From contig NZ_JBFBCI010000026.1 in NCBI RefSeq assembly GCF_040683095.1, forward strand, positions 1 to 64,000: 64,000 bases of DNA. The letters run 5' to 3'. A program made the translations under genes and the position numbers. This DNA is from Sphaerisporangium sp040683095 (GTDB lineage: Bacteria > Actinomycetota > Actinomycetes > Streptosporangiales > Streptosporangiaceae). This document shows, piece after piece, positions 26,439-37,192 of this stretch. How positions within the stretch are numbered: position 1 is the stretch's first letter; the number at the start of each line of letters is the position of its first letter. The notes beneath the pieces are model-generated. The model had not been told where the DNA came from and did not search any database. It was given only the letters and a program-made list of their open reading frames with translations.

Positions 26439-29036
26439 TCACGAGGGTGTGGTGGCGGTGCTCGTGGACTCGACGGTGAGGGTGTCGCGGGCGTCGTCCA
26501 GGTCGACGGTGACGGTGTCGCCGTCGTGGATCAGCCCGGCGAGCAGGTTCTTGGCCAGCTTGTCGCCGATCGCCGACTGCACGAGGCGCCGCAGCGGCCG
26601 CGCGCCGTAGAGCGGGTCGTAGCCGGTGAGGGCCAGCCAGTCGCGGGCCTCGGGCGTGACGGTCAGCGTCAGGCGGCGGTCGGACAGCCGCCGCGCCAGC
26701 CTCGACACCTGCAGGTCGACGATCTGCGTGAGTTCCTCCGAGCCGAGCGCGTCGAACAGGATCACGTCGTCGAGCCGGTTCAGGAACTCCGGCTTGAACG
26801 ACGACCTGACGGCCTGCATGACCTTGTCCCGCTTGGCCAGCGGCTCCAGCGTGAGGTCGACGAGGTACTGCGACCCGATGTTGGAGGTCAGGATCAGGAT
26901 GGTGTTGCGGAAGTCGACCGTGCGGCCCTGGCCGTCGGTGAGCCGGCCGTCGTCCAGCACCTGGAGCAGGATGTCGAAGACCTCGGGGTGGGCCTTCTCG
27001 ATCTCGTCCAGCAGCACGACGGTGTACGGCCTGCGGCGGACGGCCTCGGTGAGCTGGCCGCCCTCCTCGTAGCCGACGTACCCGGGCGGGGCGCCGACGA
27101 GCCGGGCGACGCTGTGCTTCTCGCCGTACTCGCTCATGTCGATGCGGGTCATGGCGCGCTCGTCGTCGAACAGGAACTCGGCCAGCGCCTTGGCCAGCTC
27201 GGTCTTTCCGACGCCGGTCGGGCCGAGGAACAGGAAGGAGCCGGTGGGACGGTCGGGGTCGGCGACGCCTGCCCGCGCGCGGCGCACGGCGTCGGACACG
27301 GCCTGCACGGCCTCGCGCTGCCCGACGAGCCTGCGGCCGAGTTCGTCCTCCATGCGCAGCAGCTTGGCGGTCTCGCCCTCCAGCAGGCGCCCGGCGGGGA
27401 TGCCCGTCCACGAGGAGATGACCTGGGCGATGTCGTCGGCCCCGACCTCCTCCTTGACCATCGGGTCCTCGGGCTGGGCCTGGGCGGTGGCCTCTTCGAG
27501 CTCCTTCTCCAGCCGGGGCACGTCGCCGTACATCAGCCGGGACGCGGCCTCGAAGTCGCCGTCGCGCTGGGCGCGCTCGGCCGCCGAGAGGGTCTCGTCC
27601 AGGCGCTGCTTCAGCTCGCCGACCCGGTTGAGACCGGACTTCTCCTTCTGCCAGCGGACCACCAGCGCGTCCAGGTCCTCCTGGCGGTCGCCCAGCTCCT
27701 TGTGGAGCCGGTCCAGGCGCTGGACGCTGGCCTCGTCGGTCTCCTTGGCGAGCGCGAGCTCCTCCATCTTGAGGCGGTCGACGGCCCGCTGGAGCTCGTC
27801 GATCTCGACGGGCCGGGAGTCGATCTCCATGCGCAGGCGGCTCGCGGCCTCGTCGACCAGGTCGATGGCCTTGTCGGGGAGGAATCGGGCGGTGATGTAG
27901 CGGTCGGAGAGGGTGGCGGCGGCGACGAGGGCGCCGTCGGAGATCTGCACCTTGTGGTGGGCCTCGTACCGGCCCTTGAGTCCGCGCAGGATCGCGATCG
28001 TGTCCTCGACGGTGGGCTCGCCGACGTAGATCTGCTGGAAGCGCCGCTCCAGGGCGGGGTCCTTCTCGATGCGCTCGCGGTACTCGTCCAGCGTGGTCGC
28101 GCCGATCATGCGCAGCTCGCCGCGGGCCAGCATGGGCTTGAGCATGTTGCCGGCGTCCATCGCGCCCTCGGCCGCGCCCGCGCCGACCATCGTGTGCAGC
28201 TCGTCGATGAACGTGACGACCTGGCCGTCGCTCTCTTTGATCTCGTTGAGGACGGCCTTGAGCCGCTCCTCGAACTCGCCGCGGAACTTCGCGCCCGCGA
28301 CCATCGCGCCGAGGTCCAGCGAGACCAGGCGCTTGCCGCGCAGGCTCTCGGGGACGTCGCCGGCGACGATGCGCTGGGCCAGCCCGTCGACCACGGCGGT
28401 CTTGCCGACGCCGGGCTCGCCGATCAGCACGGGGTTGTTCTTGGTGCGGCGGCTGAGCACCTGGACGACGCGGCGGATCTCGGTGTCGCGGCCGATGACC
28501 GGGTCGAGACGCCCGGCCCGCGCGAGCTCGGTGAGGTCGACGCCGTACTTCTCCAGCGCGCGGTAGGTGTCCTCGGGGCTCTCGCTGGTGACGCGGGCGT
28601 GGCCGCGGACCTTCTCGAACGCGTCCAACAGGGCCTTGTCGTTGGCGCCCTGCGCCTTGAGCAGGTCGGCGACGCGCCCGCCGTCGGCGGCGAGGCCGAC
28701 CAGGAGGTGCTCGGTGGAGACGTATTCGTCCTCGAGCTGCTTGGCGCGCGCGGCGGCGGTGTTCAGGACGACCAGGAGCTGCCGCGAGGACGAGGGGGCG
28801 CTGACCGTGGCGCCCTGGGCCTTGGGAAGCTGCTCGAGCTGCTGCTCGGCGTCGGCGCGCAGCTTCTTCCAGTCGGCGCCGACCGCCTCCAGCAGGTGCA
28901 CCGCGGTGCCCTCCGTCTGGGCGAGCAGGCTGGTGAACAGGTGCGCCGGCCCGACCTCGGGGTGGCCTTCCGCAGCGGCACGGCGAACGGCCCCCGACAG
29001 GGCGTCCTGGCTCTTACGCGTCAGTTTGTAGTCCAC
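26439..29036 (-). CDS. clpB: ATP-dependent disaggregase ClpB
   Basis: An 865-residue Hsp100 protein. N-domain at about 1-145; first AAA module with Walker A GEPGVGKTAV and Walker B TFIDELHTM; a middle coiled coil (about 390-520) rich in Glu/Lys/Arg, which separates ClpB from ClpA/C; second AAA module with GPTGVGKTEL, VVLLDEIEKAHPEV and sensor GYDPLYGARPLRR. With DnaK/DnaJ/GrpE it rescues aggregated proteins. Start GTG 29036 (VDYKLTRKSQ) is preferred; ATG 29060 is in frame. It lies downstream of the dnaK operon and HspR often controls it, but I find no HAIR site directly before it. Confidence 0.97.
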   Translation of the reverse strand: MDYKLTRKSQDALSGAVRRAAAEGHPEVGPAHLFTSLLAQTEGTAVHLLEAVGADWKKLRADAEQQLEQLPKAQGATVSAPSSSRQLLVVLNTAAARAKQLEDEYVSTEHLLVGLAADGGRVADLLKAQGANDKALLDAFEKVRGHARVTSESPEDTYRALEKYGVDLTELARAGRLDPVIGRDTEIRRVVQVLSRRTKNNPVLIGEPGVGKTAVVDGLAQRIVAGDVPESLRGKRLVSLDLGAMVAGAKFRGEFEERLKAVLNEIKESDGQVVTFIDELHTMVGAGAAEGAMDAGNMLKPMLARGELRMIGATTLDEYRERIEKDPALERRFQQIYVGEPTVEDTIAILRGLKGRYEAHHKVQISDGALVAAATLSDRYITARFLPDKAIDLVDEAASRLRMEIDSRPVEIDELQRAVDRLKMEELALAKETDEASVQRLDRLHKELGDRQEDLDALVVRWQKEKSGLNRVGELKQRLDETLSAAERAQRDGDFEAASRLMYGDVPRLEKELEEATAQAQPEDPMVKEEVGADDIAQVISSWTGIPAGRLLEGETAKLLRMEDELGRRLVGQREAVQAVSDAVRRARAGVADPDRPTGSFLFLGPTGVGKTELAKALAEFLFDDERAMTRIDMSEYGEKHSVARLVGAPPGYVGYEEGGQLTEAVRRRPYTVVLLDEIEKAHPEVFDILLQVLDDGRLTDGQGRTVDFRNTILILTSNIGSQYLVDLTLEPLAKRDKVMQAVRSSFKPEFLNRLDDVILFDALGSEELTQIVDLQVSRLARRLSDRRLTLTVTPEARDWLALTGYDPLYGARPLRRLVQSAIGDKLAKNLLAGLIHDGDTVTVDLDDARDTLTVESTSTATTPS

Positions 29037-29111
29037 GCTCGATCTCGCCTTTCCTCGCATGGCACGCGCGCCACACGTTTCCCCTGAATATCGCCGCTGA
29101 ACCTGCCCTGG

Positions 29112-29144
29112 GACCCCGCGCGAGCCCCCCGTGCGCGAGGGGTC
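29112..29144 (-). terminator. Possible terminator after hspR
   Basis: GACCCC-GCGCG (from 29112) can pair with CGCGAGGGGTC (to 29144) with one bulge; it overlaps the hspR stop. If real, clpB is a separate unit from the dnaK operon. Confidence 0.4.
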
Positions 29145-29491
29145 TAGGCGGGTGGTAGCTGGTACTGGATCAGCGCGCGGATCATCGCGATCTCGCCCCT
29201 GAGTCGGCTGAGCTCCTCACGCATGCGGAGGTTCTCGGTCTCCAGGGCCAGGATGCGCTTGATGCCCGCCAGGTTGATGCCCTCCTCCTGGGAGAGCCGC
29301 TGGACCTCGCGCAGCATCACGATGTCGCGCGTGGAGTAGAGCCTGCCCCGGCCGGCCGTACGGCCTGGGCTGACCAGGCCGAGACGGTCGTACTGCCGGA
29401 GGGTCTGCGGGTGCAGCCCGGAAAGCTGGGCGGCGACCGAGATGACGTACACCGGGGTGTCGTCGGACAGGTCGAAGTAGTTGGCGTCCAT
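29144..29491 (-). CDS. hspR: Heat-shock repressor HspR (MerR family)
   Basis: A 115-residue MerR-type regulator: HTH PVYVISVAAQLSGLHPQTLR with QYDRLGLVSPGRTAGRGRLY, then a C-terminal coiled coil (LALETENLRMREELSRLRGE). HspR represses dnaK, clpB and related genes by binding HAIR sites with DnaK as co-repressor. It is the last gene of dnaK-grpE-dnaJ-hspR, 21 nt after dnaJ, and two HAIR sites lie before dnaK, so the operon is autoregulated. Confidence 0.96.
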   Translation of the reverse strand: MDANYFDLSDDTPVYVISVAAQLSGLHPQTLRQYDRLGLVSPGRTAGRGRLYSTRDIVMLREVQRLSQEEGINLAGIKRILALETENLRMREELSRLRGEIAMIRALIQYQLPPA

Positions 29492-29512
29492 CGGCGTCGC
29501 CTCCTCTCGGGC

Positions 29513-30700
29513 TTAGTCGCTGCTGGCCTGTTTGAGCAGGTCGGCGCGGGGGTCTGCTCCGTCGGACACGGAACGGAACTCCTCCAGCGCGGACCTTTCC
29601 TTGTCGTCGAGGGACTGCGGGACGGTGACCTCCACGGTGACCAGCAGATCACCCTTGGTGCCGTCCTTGCGGGTGACACCCCGGCCGCGCACGCGGAACG
29701 TGCGGCCGTTGGGCGTGCCCTCGGGGATGCGCAGCGTCACCGGCTGGCCGTGGAGGGTGGGCACCCGGATCTCGGCGCCGAGGGCCGCCTCGGTGAACGT
29801 CACCGGGACCGTGATGGTCATGTTGTCGCCGGAGCGACCGAAGATCGCGTGTGCTTTGACGTGGATCGCGACGTACAGGTCGCCGGCCGGGCCGCCGTTC
29901 TCGCCGGGCGCGCCCTTGGCCTTGAGCCGGATGCGCTGGCCGTCGGCCACGCCCGCGGGGATGCGCGCCTGGAGCGTGCGCGTGCTCTTGCCGCGCCCGC
30001 TGCCCTCGCACACCGGGCAGGGATCGTCGATGAGCAGCCCGCGGCCCTTGCAGTCGCGGCACGGCTCGGAGAAGGCGAAGTTGCCGAGGTTGCGGCTGGC
30101 CGCGCCGGTGCCCTCGCAGGTCGGGCAGACCCGGGGGGTCGTGCCGGTCTTGGCGCCCGTGCCGCTGCACGCGGGACAGGCCGATGAGCTGGTCAGCCGG
30201 AGCGCGACCGTGGTGCCCTCCACGGCCTCGGAGAACGACATGGTGACCTCGGACTCGATGTCCTGCCCCCGGCGGGGACGGGCGGTCGAGGCGGAGGTGC
30301 GCCCGCCGCGGTTGAACAGGCCGCCGAACAGGTCGCCGATGCGCTCACCCGCGCCACCGCCGGCGCCCTGCCCGCTGCCCCCGAACAGGTCGCCGAACTC
30401 GAACGGGAACCCGCCACCGCCGCCGCGGGGGGCGCCGCCCCCCGCGTACCCGCCGAGACCCGATCCGAACAGCGCGCGCGCCTCGTCGTACTCTTTGCGG
30501 CGCTTGGTGTCGGACAGGACGTCGTACGCCTCCGAGACCTGCTTGAACTTCGCCTCGGTCTCGGTGCTGCCCTGGTTGGCGTCCGGGTGGTACTTGCGCG
30601 CCAGCCTGCGGTACGCCTTCTTGATCTCGTCGGCGGTGGCGGTCTTCGACACACCAAGGACCGCGTAGTAGTCCTTCTCCAGGTAGTCCTTGGTGCTCAT
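29513..30700 (-). CDS. dnaJ: Chaperone protein DnaJ
   Basis: A 395-residue type I DnaJ. J-domain at about 10-75 with YHPDAN (the HPD tripeptide), a Gly/Phe-rich linker (about 80-135), a zinc domain with four CxxCxGxG-type repeats (CPACSGTG, CPTCEGTG, CRDCKGRG, CPVCEGSG) and the C-terminal substrate domain. The third repeat is CKGRG rather than CxGxG with Gly-Gly, a common variant. It stimulates DnaK ATPase. Second co-chaperone gene of the dnaK operon, 35 nt after grpE. Confidence 0.97.
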   Translation of the reverse strand: MSTKDYLEKDYYAVLGVSKTATADEIKKAYRRLARKYHPDANQGSTETEAKFKQVSEAYDVLSDTKRRKEYDEARALFGSGLGGYAGGGAPRGGGGGFPFEFGDLFGGSGQGAGGGAGERIGDLFGGLFNRGGRTSASTARPRRGQDIESEVTMSFSEAVEGTTVALRLTSSSACPACSGTGAKTGTTPRVCPTCEGTGAASRNLGNFAFSEPCRDCKGRGLLIDDPCPVCEGSGRGKSTRTLQARIPAGVADGQRIRLKAKGAPGENGGPAGDLYVAIHVKAHAIFGRSGDNMTITVPVTFTEAALGAEIRVPTLHGQPVTLRIPEGTPNGRTFRVRGRGVTRKDGTKGDLLVTVEVTVPQSLDDKERSALEEFRSVSDGADPRADLLKQASSD

Positions 30701-30735
30701 CTAACTCTTCCTTCGTGGGCCAAAGGGGTAGTCGT

Positions 30736-31382
30736 TCAATTGGTCTCGGGGTCGGCCGCGGCCTCGCCCGCCTCGCCCGTCTTGGCCGCGTTGGACGCGC
30801 CACCCGCCGGCTCCTCGGGCTCGGCGACCGCGACCCTGGCCGGGCGCAGGATGCGCTCGCCGAGGCGGTAGCCGGGCTGGAGGATCTCGACGGCGGTCGG
30901 CTCGGTGACGCCGGCCGAGTAGCTGTGGATCAGAGCCTCGTGCACGGTCGGGTCGAACGGGTCTCCCTTGGCGCCGTAGGTCTGCAGGCCGAGCTTGCCG
31001 ACCGCCGCCTCCAACGACTCGCTGACCTTGGCGAACCCGCCGGTCAGCTCGCCGTGGTCACGAGCCCTTCCGATGTCGTCGAGCACCGGGAGCAGCTCGG
31101 CCAGCACGTTGGCGACCGCCTGCTCGCGGACCGTCACCCGGTCGCGCTCGACGCGCTTGCGGTAGTTCGAGTACTCGGCCTGGAGCCGCTGGAGGTCGGC
31201 CGTGCGCTCGGCGAGCTCGGCGGCCAGGCCGTCGTCCTGCTGCGCCGCATCGGCCGAGGCGGCGGGGGACGACTGCTCGGCCGTCTTCCCCGCCCCCTCA
31301 CGCACCTGCCCGGTCTTCGGATCGATGCGCCGGTTGTCGCGGATCACCAAGCCCTCGTGCTCGCTCCCAGAGTTCGGGGACG

Positions 31383-31386
<4 letters not shown>
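30736..31386 (-). CDS. grpE: Nucleotide-exchange factor GrpE
   Basis: A 216-residue GrpE: low-complexity N-terminus, a long coiled coil (AELAERTADLQRLQAEYSNY) and the C-terminal beta domain with VHEALIHSYSAGVTEPTAVE and YRLGERILRPARVAVAEP. It releases ADP from DnaK. The GTG start at 31386 overlaps the dnaK stop by 4 nt, so translation is coupled. Confidence 0.96.
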
Positions 31387-33269
<1,883 letters not shown>

Positions 33270-33291
33270 GAGTACGTCCTTGTAGTCAAAG

Positions 33292-33310
33292 TTGAGTCTG
33301 AGTGACTCAA
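33292..33310 (-). promoter_or_regulatory. HAIR operator 1 (HspR site)
   Basis: TTGAGT-CTGAGTG-ACTCAA: exact match to the core of the HspR inverted repeat CTTGAGT-N7-ACTCAAG. It abuts the -10 element of the dnaK promoter and lies 22 nt before the ATG. Confidence 0.85.
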
Positions 33311-33338
33311 TCATGGATCTCGCTTGTTTCTTTGTCAA
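33310..33338 (-). promoter_or_regulatory. dnaK promoter
   Basis: On the minus strand TTGACA (33338-33333), a 17-nt spacer and CATGAT (33315-33310). The -35 box is perfect, typical of vegetative (HrdB) promoters. It sits between the two HAIR sites. Confidence 0.75.
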
Positions 33339-33343
33339 GCGAG

Positions 33344-33362
33344 TTGAGTCTACTGCGCTCAA
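33344..33362 (-). promoter_or_regulatory. HAIR operator 2 (HspR site, one mismatch)
   Basis: TTGAGT-CTACTGC-GCTCAA, one base off the HAIR core, ending 5 nt upstream of the -35 box. Two HAIR sites 52 nt apart (same-end to same-end) bracket the promoter. Confidence 0.7.
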
Positions 33363-33654
33363 CCCTATTCGGGGCGCCTGTATTCCCCGTTGTCGGGGGG
33401 CCTTTGGAGGGTACGGCGGACGGGCCGTGAGCCGGCGTCATGTCCGGAAGGCGCGGCACGGCCGGGGCTTCGGAGGCCGCGCGCGACCGTACGGCGACCG
33501 GCGAGGGCGGCGGGGACGGGCGCCGTGACGCGGGGGAGCCTGCCGGGGGTCACACAGCAGGGAACGGGCGGGACGACCGGCCGGTTCCCCGGACGTCCGC
33601 CCAGGTGGGCGGCCCGGGTCAGGAGCGCGGCACGGTCAGGAGTGCCGCCTGATC
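33363..33654. other. GC-rich intergenic spacer
   Basis: Nothing recognisable; open frames are Arg/Gly-rich shadows. It separates the divergent dnaK control region from a repeat block. Confidence 0.4.
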
Positions 33655-33750
33655 GGGAGCGCGGCCCGGAAGGGAGCCGCCCGCTTGGGAGCGCGGCCCG
33701 GAAGGGAGCGGCCCGCTTGGGAGCGCGGCGCGGTCAGGAGCGGGCGCCGT
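33655..33750. repeat. 32-bp tandem repeat, about three copies
   Basis: Unit GGGAGCGCGGCCCGGAAGGG plus AGC(C/G)GCCCGCTT: copies at 33655-33686 and 33687-33718 differ at one base, and a diverged third copy is at 33719-33750. The third runs into the 3' end of the next minus-strand gene. Confidence 0.75.
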
Positions 33751-34201
33751 CCACGATCTTGCGCTTGCCGAGAGGGGCCTTCAGCTTGACCGTTGTGACC
33801 TTCTGAATGGCGATCTGGATGCAGGCGACGTTCTGCGCGTCCTCCGCCTGGCCCTCGTAGAGGGTGATCGTCACGCGCTTGGACGTCTCCCGCACCTTCA
33901 CGCGGTCGAGCACGGTGCAGGGCTCGACCCCCGACCACCAGATGACCTTGATCTTGCGCCCGTCCTTGGTGGGCTTCGCCTTCTCCCACCGGACCTTGTG
34001 CGTGTTGATCGTGTGGCCCTTCGGCCTCGTGGGCGACGGGCCTGTCGCCGGGGCCAGGGGTGAGGAGGTGCCGCCCGTCGCCACGATGGTCGACGTCACG
34101 GCGTGGTCGGGGTTCGGGCTCATGGCAGTGGCACTCGGAACATTGCCGCCCACGGTCAGCAGCAGGGATCCGGCCGCCAGAGTCGCCGTCATCATCCGCA
34201 T
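33734..34201 (-). CDS. Secreted hypothetical protein
   Basis: A 155-residue protein with a signal peptide (MMTATLAAGSLLLTVGG, cleavage near SATA). The mature part has a Pro/Thr linker and a basic domain with two cysteines (VEPCTVLDRVKV, AQNVACIQIAIQKVTTVKLK). The style resembles the secreted proteins at 12.9-14.6 kb but I see no clear sequence match to them. ATG 34201 is preferred; the frame opens at 34300. Function unknown. Confidence 0.65.
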   Translation of the reverse strand: MRMMTATLAAGSLLLTVGGNVPSATAMSPNPDHAVTSTIVATGGTSSPLAPATGPSPTRPKGHTINTHKVRWEKAKPTKDGRKIKVIWWSGVEPCTVLDRVKVRETSKRVTITLYEGQAEDAQNVACIQIAIQKVTTVKLKAPLGKRKIVDGARS

Positions 34202-34340
34202 ATCCCTATGACGTACCCGATCTCGCCCTGGTTCGGACCGGTGTCGGCAACGTGGTAGAGGAGCTGTCGCCCACCCCGACCCGGTCGCGGTTCTCACCAC
34301 CTTCGACGTGCACTGACCTTTGAGCGTGCCCTGAGGACGA

Positions 34341-34374
34341 GATGCCCCGCCGCTCGGGTGAGCGGCGGGGCATC
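34341..34374 (-). terminator. Terminator of the secreted peptidase gene
   Basis: Perfect 14-bp stem GATGCCCCGCCGCT (34341-34354) / AGCGGCGGGGCATC (34361-34374), 6-nt loop, 26 nt past the stop at 34401. Confidence 0.8.
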
Positions 34375-34400
34375 GAGGTGCCGGACGGGGGACGGGGAGG

Positions 34401-35969
34401 TCAGCGCTCGCCGGGGACCCAGTCGTCGTCCGCCGTGGGGGCGGTGCGCATGAGGGTGGCGGCCGGCGGGGGCACCGGGTCGGGGAACGGCGCGCAGTGG
34501 ACGTCGGGGCCGGGCAGGCTCGGCGGCAGGGTGCCGTCGGTCAGGTAGGCCTTCCAGATGTCGTCTATGCACGCGTTGCCGCGGCCGGTGAGGCCGTGGT
34601 TGCCGCCGCCGTCCATGACGACCAGGCGGGAGGCGGGGAACTTCTTGTGCATCTCGACGCCGCCGGCGTACGGCGTGGCGGCGTCCTTGGTGTCCTGGAA
34701 GAACAAGGCGTTCTTGATCGCCCGGCCGTCGATGCGCAGGCGCTGCTTGCCGCGCACGGGCCACGACTGGCACTGCGCGTTGTACCAGGCGTTGCCCCAG
34801 CTCAGGAACGGCGCGGTGCGGGAGGACTGTGACCAGTCGCGGTGCCAGGTGCCCCAGTCGCGCGGCCAGCGGGCGTCGGTGCACTCGACGGCGGAGTAGA
34901 CGGCGAAGCCGTTGTCGTCGCCGCTGCTGTCGCCGTAGATGGCGTAGGCGTTCGCGAGCGTCGCGGTGTCGCCGTTGTTGACGTACTTCGACAGCGCGTT
35001 GGCGAGCAGCGGCCACCGGCTCTTCAGGTAGCCGCCGGCGAGGAAGGTGTCGTCGAGCTCGTCCGGCCCGACCCGGCCCTCGGCGGGCGCGGCCTTCACC
35101 TTGGCGCGGGCCGCGTACCAGGCCTTCTCCACGTCCGCGCCGGTGGAGCCGAGGTGGTAGGTGGACTCGTACTTGGCGATCCAGGCGAAGAAGTCCTTGG
35201 CGCGGACCTCGAAGGCGTGGTTCTGGTCGATGTTGGTGTCGTACCAGACGCGGTCGGGGTGCACGATGCTGTCCAGCACCAGGCGGCGCACGTTGCTCGG
35301 GAAGAGCGTGGCGTAGGTCGCGCCGAGGTAGGTGCCGTAGGAGTAGCCGACGTAGCTGATCTGCTTCTGGCCGAGGGCCTTGCGGATCTGGTCCATGTCG
35401 GTGGCCACCTCGACGGTGGTCATGTGCTTGAGCACGTCGCCGTGGGCGGTGTCACAGGCCTTGGCGTACCCCTGTGACTTCTTCAGCCATGCGAACTCCT
35501 CGCGAAGGTCTCCCGGGACGTAGTCGGGGCGTACCGGGTTGAAGAAGTTCACGTCGCAGCTCAGGGCGGGCTCGCTGGAGCCTACGCCGCGCGGGTCGAA
35601 GCCGATGAGGTCGTACTGGGCGGCCAGCGCGGCGCCGAGGCGGTTCTGCATGGTGACCGGGTAGCCCAGGCCGCTGGCGCCGGGACCGCCGGGGTTGAAC
35701 AGGATGGCGCCCTGGTAGTGCGCCGTGTTGGTCGCCTTCTTGCGCGAGAGGGCGATCTTGATCTTCCTGCCCCACGGCCGGTCGTAGTCCAGCGGCACCG
35801 TCACCGACGCGCACTCGATGCCCGCGGGCAGCGTGGCGCACTGCGCCCACTCCGGGGCGGGTGGCGTGTACTCGGGGGCCTGCTGAGTTCCCGCGGTCGC
35901 GGGTGTCGCGACCAGCGCTGTGCTCAGACCCACGCCGGCGGTGGCCAGCGCTGTGAGGATCTTTTTCAC
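34401..35969 (-). CDS. Secreted alpha/beta-hydrolase tripeptidyl aminopeptidase
   Basis: A 522-residue exported enzyme of the Streptomyces Tap/SlpD-E type (MEROPS S33). Signal peptide of about 26 residues (KKILTALATAGVGLSTALVA, ATPATAG). Domain features: FNPGGPGASG (oxyanion), FDPRGVGSSEP, the nucleophile elbow VGYSYGTYLG (Ser at about 212), Asp in FQDTKDAATPY and His in GGGNHGLT. It trims tripeptides from proteins outside the cell. It is divergent from proline dehydrogenase. Confidence 0.93.
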   Translation of the reverse strand: MKKILTALATAGVGLSTALVATPATAGTQQAPEYTPPAPEWAQCATLPAGIECASVTVPLDYDRPWGRKIKIALSRKKATNTAHYQGAILFNPGGPGASGLGYPVTMQNRLGAALAAQYDLIGFDPRGVGSSEPALSCDVNFFNPVRPDYVPGDLREEFAWLKKSQGYAKACDTAHGDVLKHMTTVEVATDMDQIRKALGQKQISYVGYSYGTYLGATYATLFPSNVRRLVLDSIVHPDRVWYDTNIDQNHAFEVRAKDFFAWIAKYESTYHLGSTGADVEKAWYAARAKVKAAPAEGRVGPDELDDTFLAGGYLKSRWPLLANALSKYVNNGDTATLANAYAIYGDSSGDDNGFAVYSAVECTDARWPRDWGTWHRDWSQSSRTAPFLSWGNAWYNAQCQSWPVRGKQRLRIDGRAIKNALFFQDTKDAATPYAGGVEMHKKFPASRLVVMDGGGNHGLTGRGNACIDDIWKAYLTDGTLPPSLPGPDVHCAPFPDPVPPPAATLMRTAPTADDDWVPGER

Positions 35970-36186
35970 ATCTGCCCTTTCGGTGACCGCGGCTCCGGCG
36001 TTGGAACCGACTTACGGCACCATCGGGTAGATCTTCTGCATTAAAGACTTGTAAGACGACATGGGTCGTCAGTTGGTTGTCAAACCGCAACATGGCCCCG
36101 CGTGCTCCCAAGATCGACGCCCTGGCCGCCGTTAGGGTGGGAAGATCTCACCCCGGGAACCGTCCGTCCTGCCAGGAAGGGTGCCA

Positions 36187-37101
36187 ATGGTGTTGCGTCG
36201 CGTTCTGCTGGCCGCTTCGAGCAACGGCCGTGTGGAGAGCATGGTCCGGACGTCGGGGCTCGCCCGGCGTGTCATGAGCCGCTACGTCGCGGGCACGGGT
36301 GTGGAGGACGCCGCCTCGGTCGCCGCGGCCCTCACCGCCGACCGCTTCCTCGTGACGTTGGACCACCTCGGCGAGGAGGCGCGGAACCCGGCCCAGGCCT
36401 CCCGCGCGGCCGACTCCTCGGTCGCGCTGCTGGACGCCCTCGACCGGCGCCAGGCCGCCAAGGGGGCCGACCTGTCCCTCCGGCTGTCGGTGCTCGGCCT
36501 GCACGTGGACGAGGGGCTCGCGCGGGACAACGCCGCGCGCGTGTGCGCGGCCGCGGGCGAGTTCGGGGCGACGGTGACCGTCGACACCGAGAGCCCCGCC
36601 CTGGCCGACCGCGCGCTGCGCGTGCACGCATCCCTCCTGGAGGACCACCCCTCGACCGGCGTCGCCGTCCAGGCCTCCCTGCGCCAGGCCGAGGACCACT
36701 GCCGGGCGCTCGCCGCCGGGCGCGTACGGCTGTGCGCGGGCACCCCGGGCGGGCCGGCGTCGGTCGTCCACGCGCGGCCCGCCGGCGTCGACAAGTCGTA
36801 CGTGCGCTGCCTCAGGATCCTCATGGAGGGCGGCGGCTACCCGATGGTGGCCACCCACGACCGGCGGCTGGTCGAGGTCGCGGCGGCGCTCGCCGTGCTG
36901 AACGAGCGCGAGTCCGGGTCGCTGGAGTACCAGATGTGGTACGGCGTCCGCCCGCCCGCGCTCGGACGCCAGGCCGCCCACGGCGCGCGGGTGCGCGTCC
37001 GCGTCCCGTACGGGCCCGGCTGGTACGGGCACCTGGCCCGCCACTTCGCCGGGCGCACGGGCAACGTCGCCGACCTGCTCCGCTCCCTGGCGGGGCGCTG
37101 A
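36187..37101 (+). CDS. Proline dehydrogenase
   Basis: A 304-residue monofunctional PRODH, an FAD enzyme oxidising proline to P5C. The family TIM-barrel shows VALLDALDRR, LSVLGLHVDE, VDTESPALADRALRVH, VQASLRQAEDH, RPAGVDKSYVRC, MVATHDRRLVE and the C-terminal substrate segment VRVRVPYGPGWYGHLARHF. ATG 36187 has AGGAAGG 6 nt upstream. The P5C dehydrogenase gene is not adjacent; a P5C reductase gene follows after 91 nt. Confidence 0.92.
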   Translation: MVLRRVLLAASSNGRVESMVRTSGLARRVMSRYVAGTGVEDAASVAAALTADRFLVTLDHLGEEARNPAQASRAADSSVALLDALDRRQAAKGADLSLRLSVLGLHVDEGLARDNAARVCAAAGEFGATVTVDTESPALADRALRVHASLLEDHPSTGVAVQASLRQAEDHCRALAAGRVRLCAGTPGGPASVVHARPAGVDKSYVRCLRILMEGGGYPMVATHDRRLVEVAAALAVLNERESGSLEYQMWYGVRPPALGRQAAHGARVRVRVPYGPGWYGHLARHFAGRTGNVADLLRSLAGR

Positions 37102-37192
37102 CGGGCGCTGACGGGGCACTGCGACGCGCTCGGACCGCCGGGGAGTCGGTAGGCTGCGAGGGTTTCCGGACATTCACACGAGGTGCCTTGAG

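Noticed and set aside
26262..29087. Long plus-strand frame opposite clpB
   Set aside because: It is the reverse of ClpB; composition is Gly/Val/Leu/Asp-skewed with no family pattern.
33655..33750. CRISPR array
   Set aside because: The 32-bp copies are directly adjacent, with no spacers.
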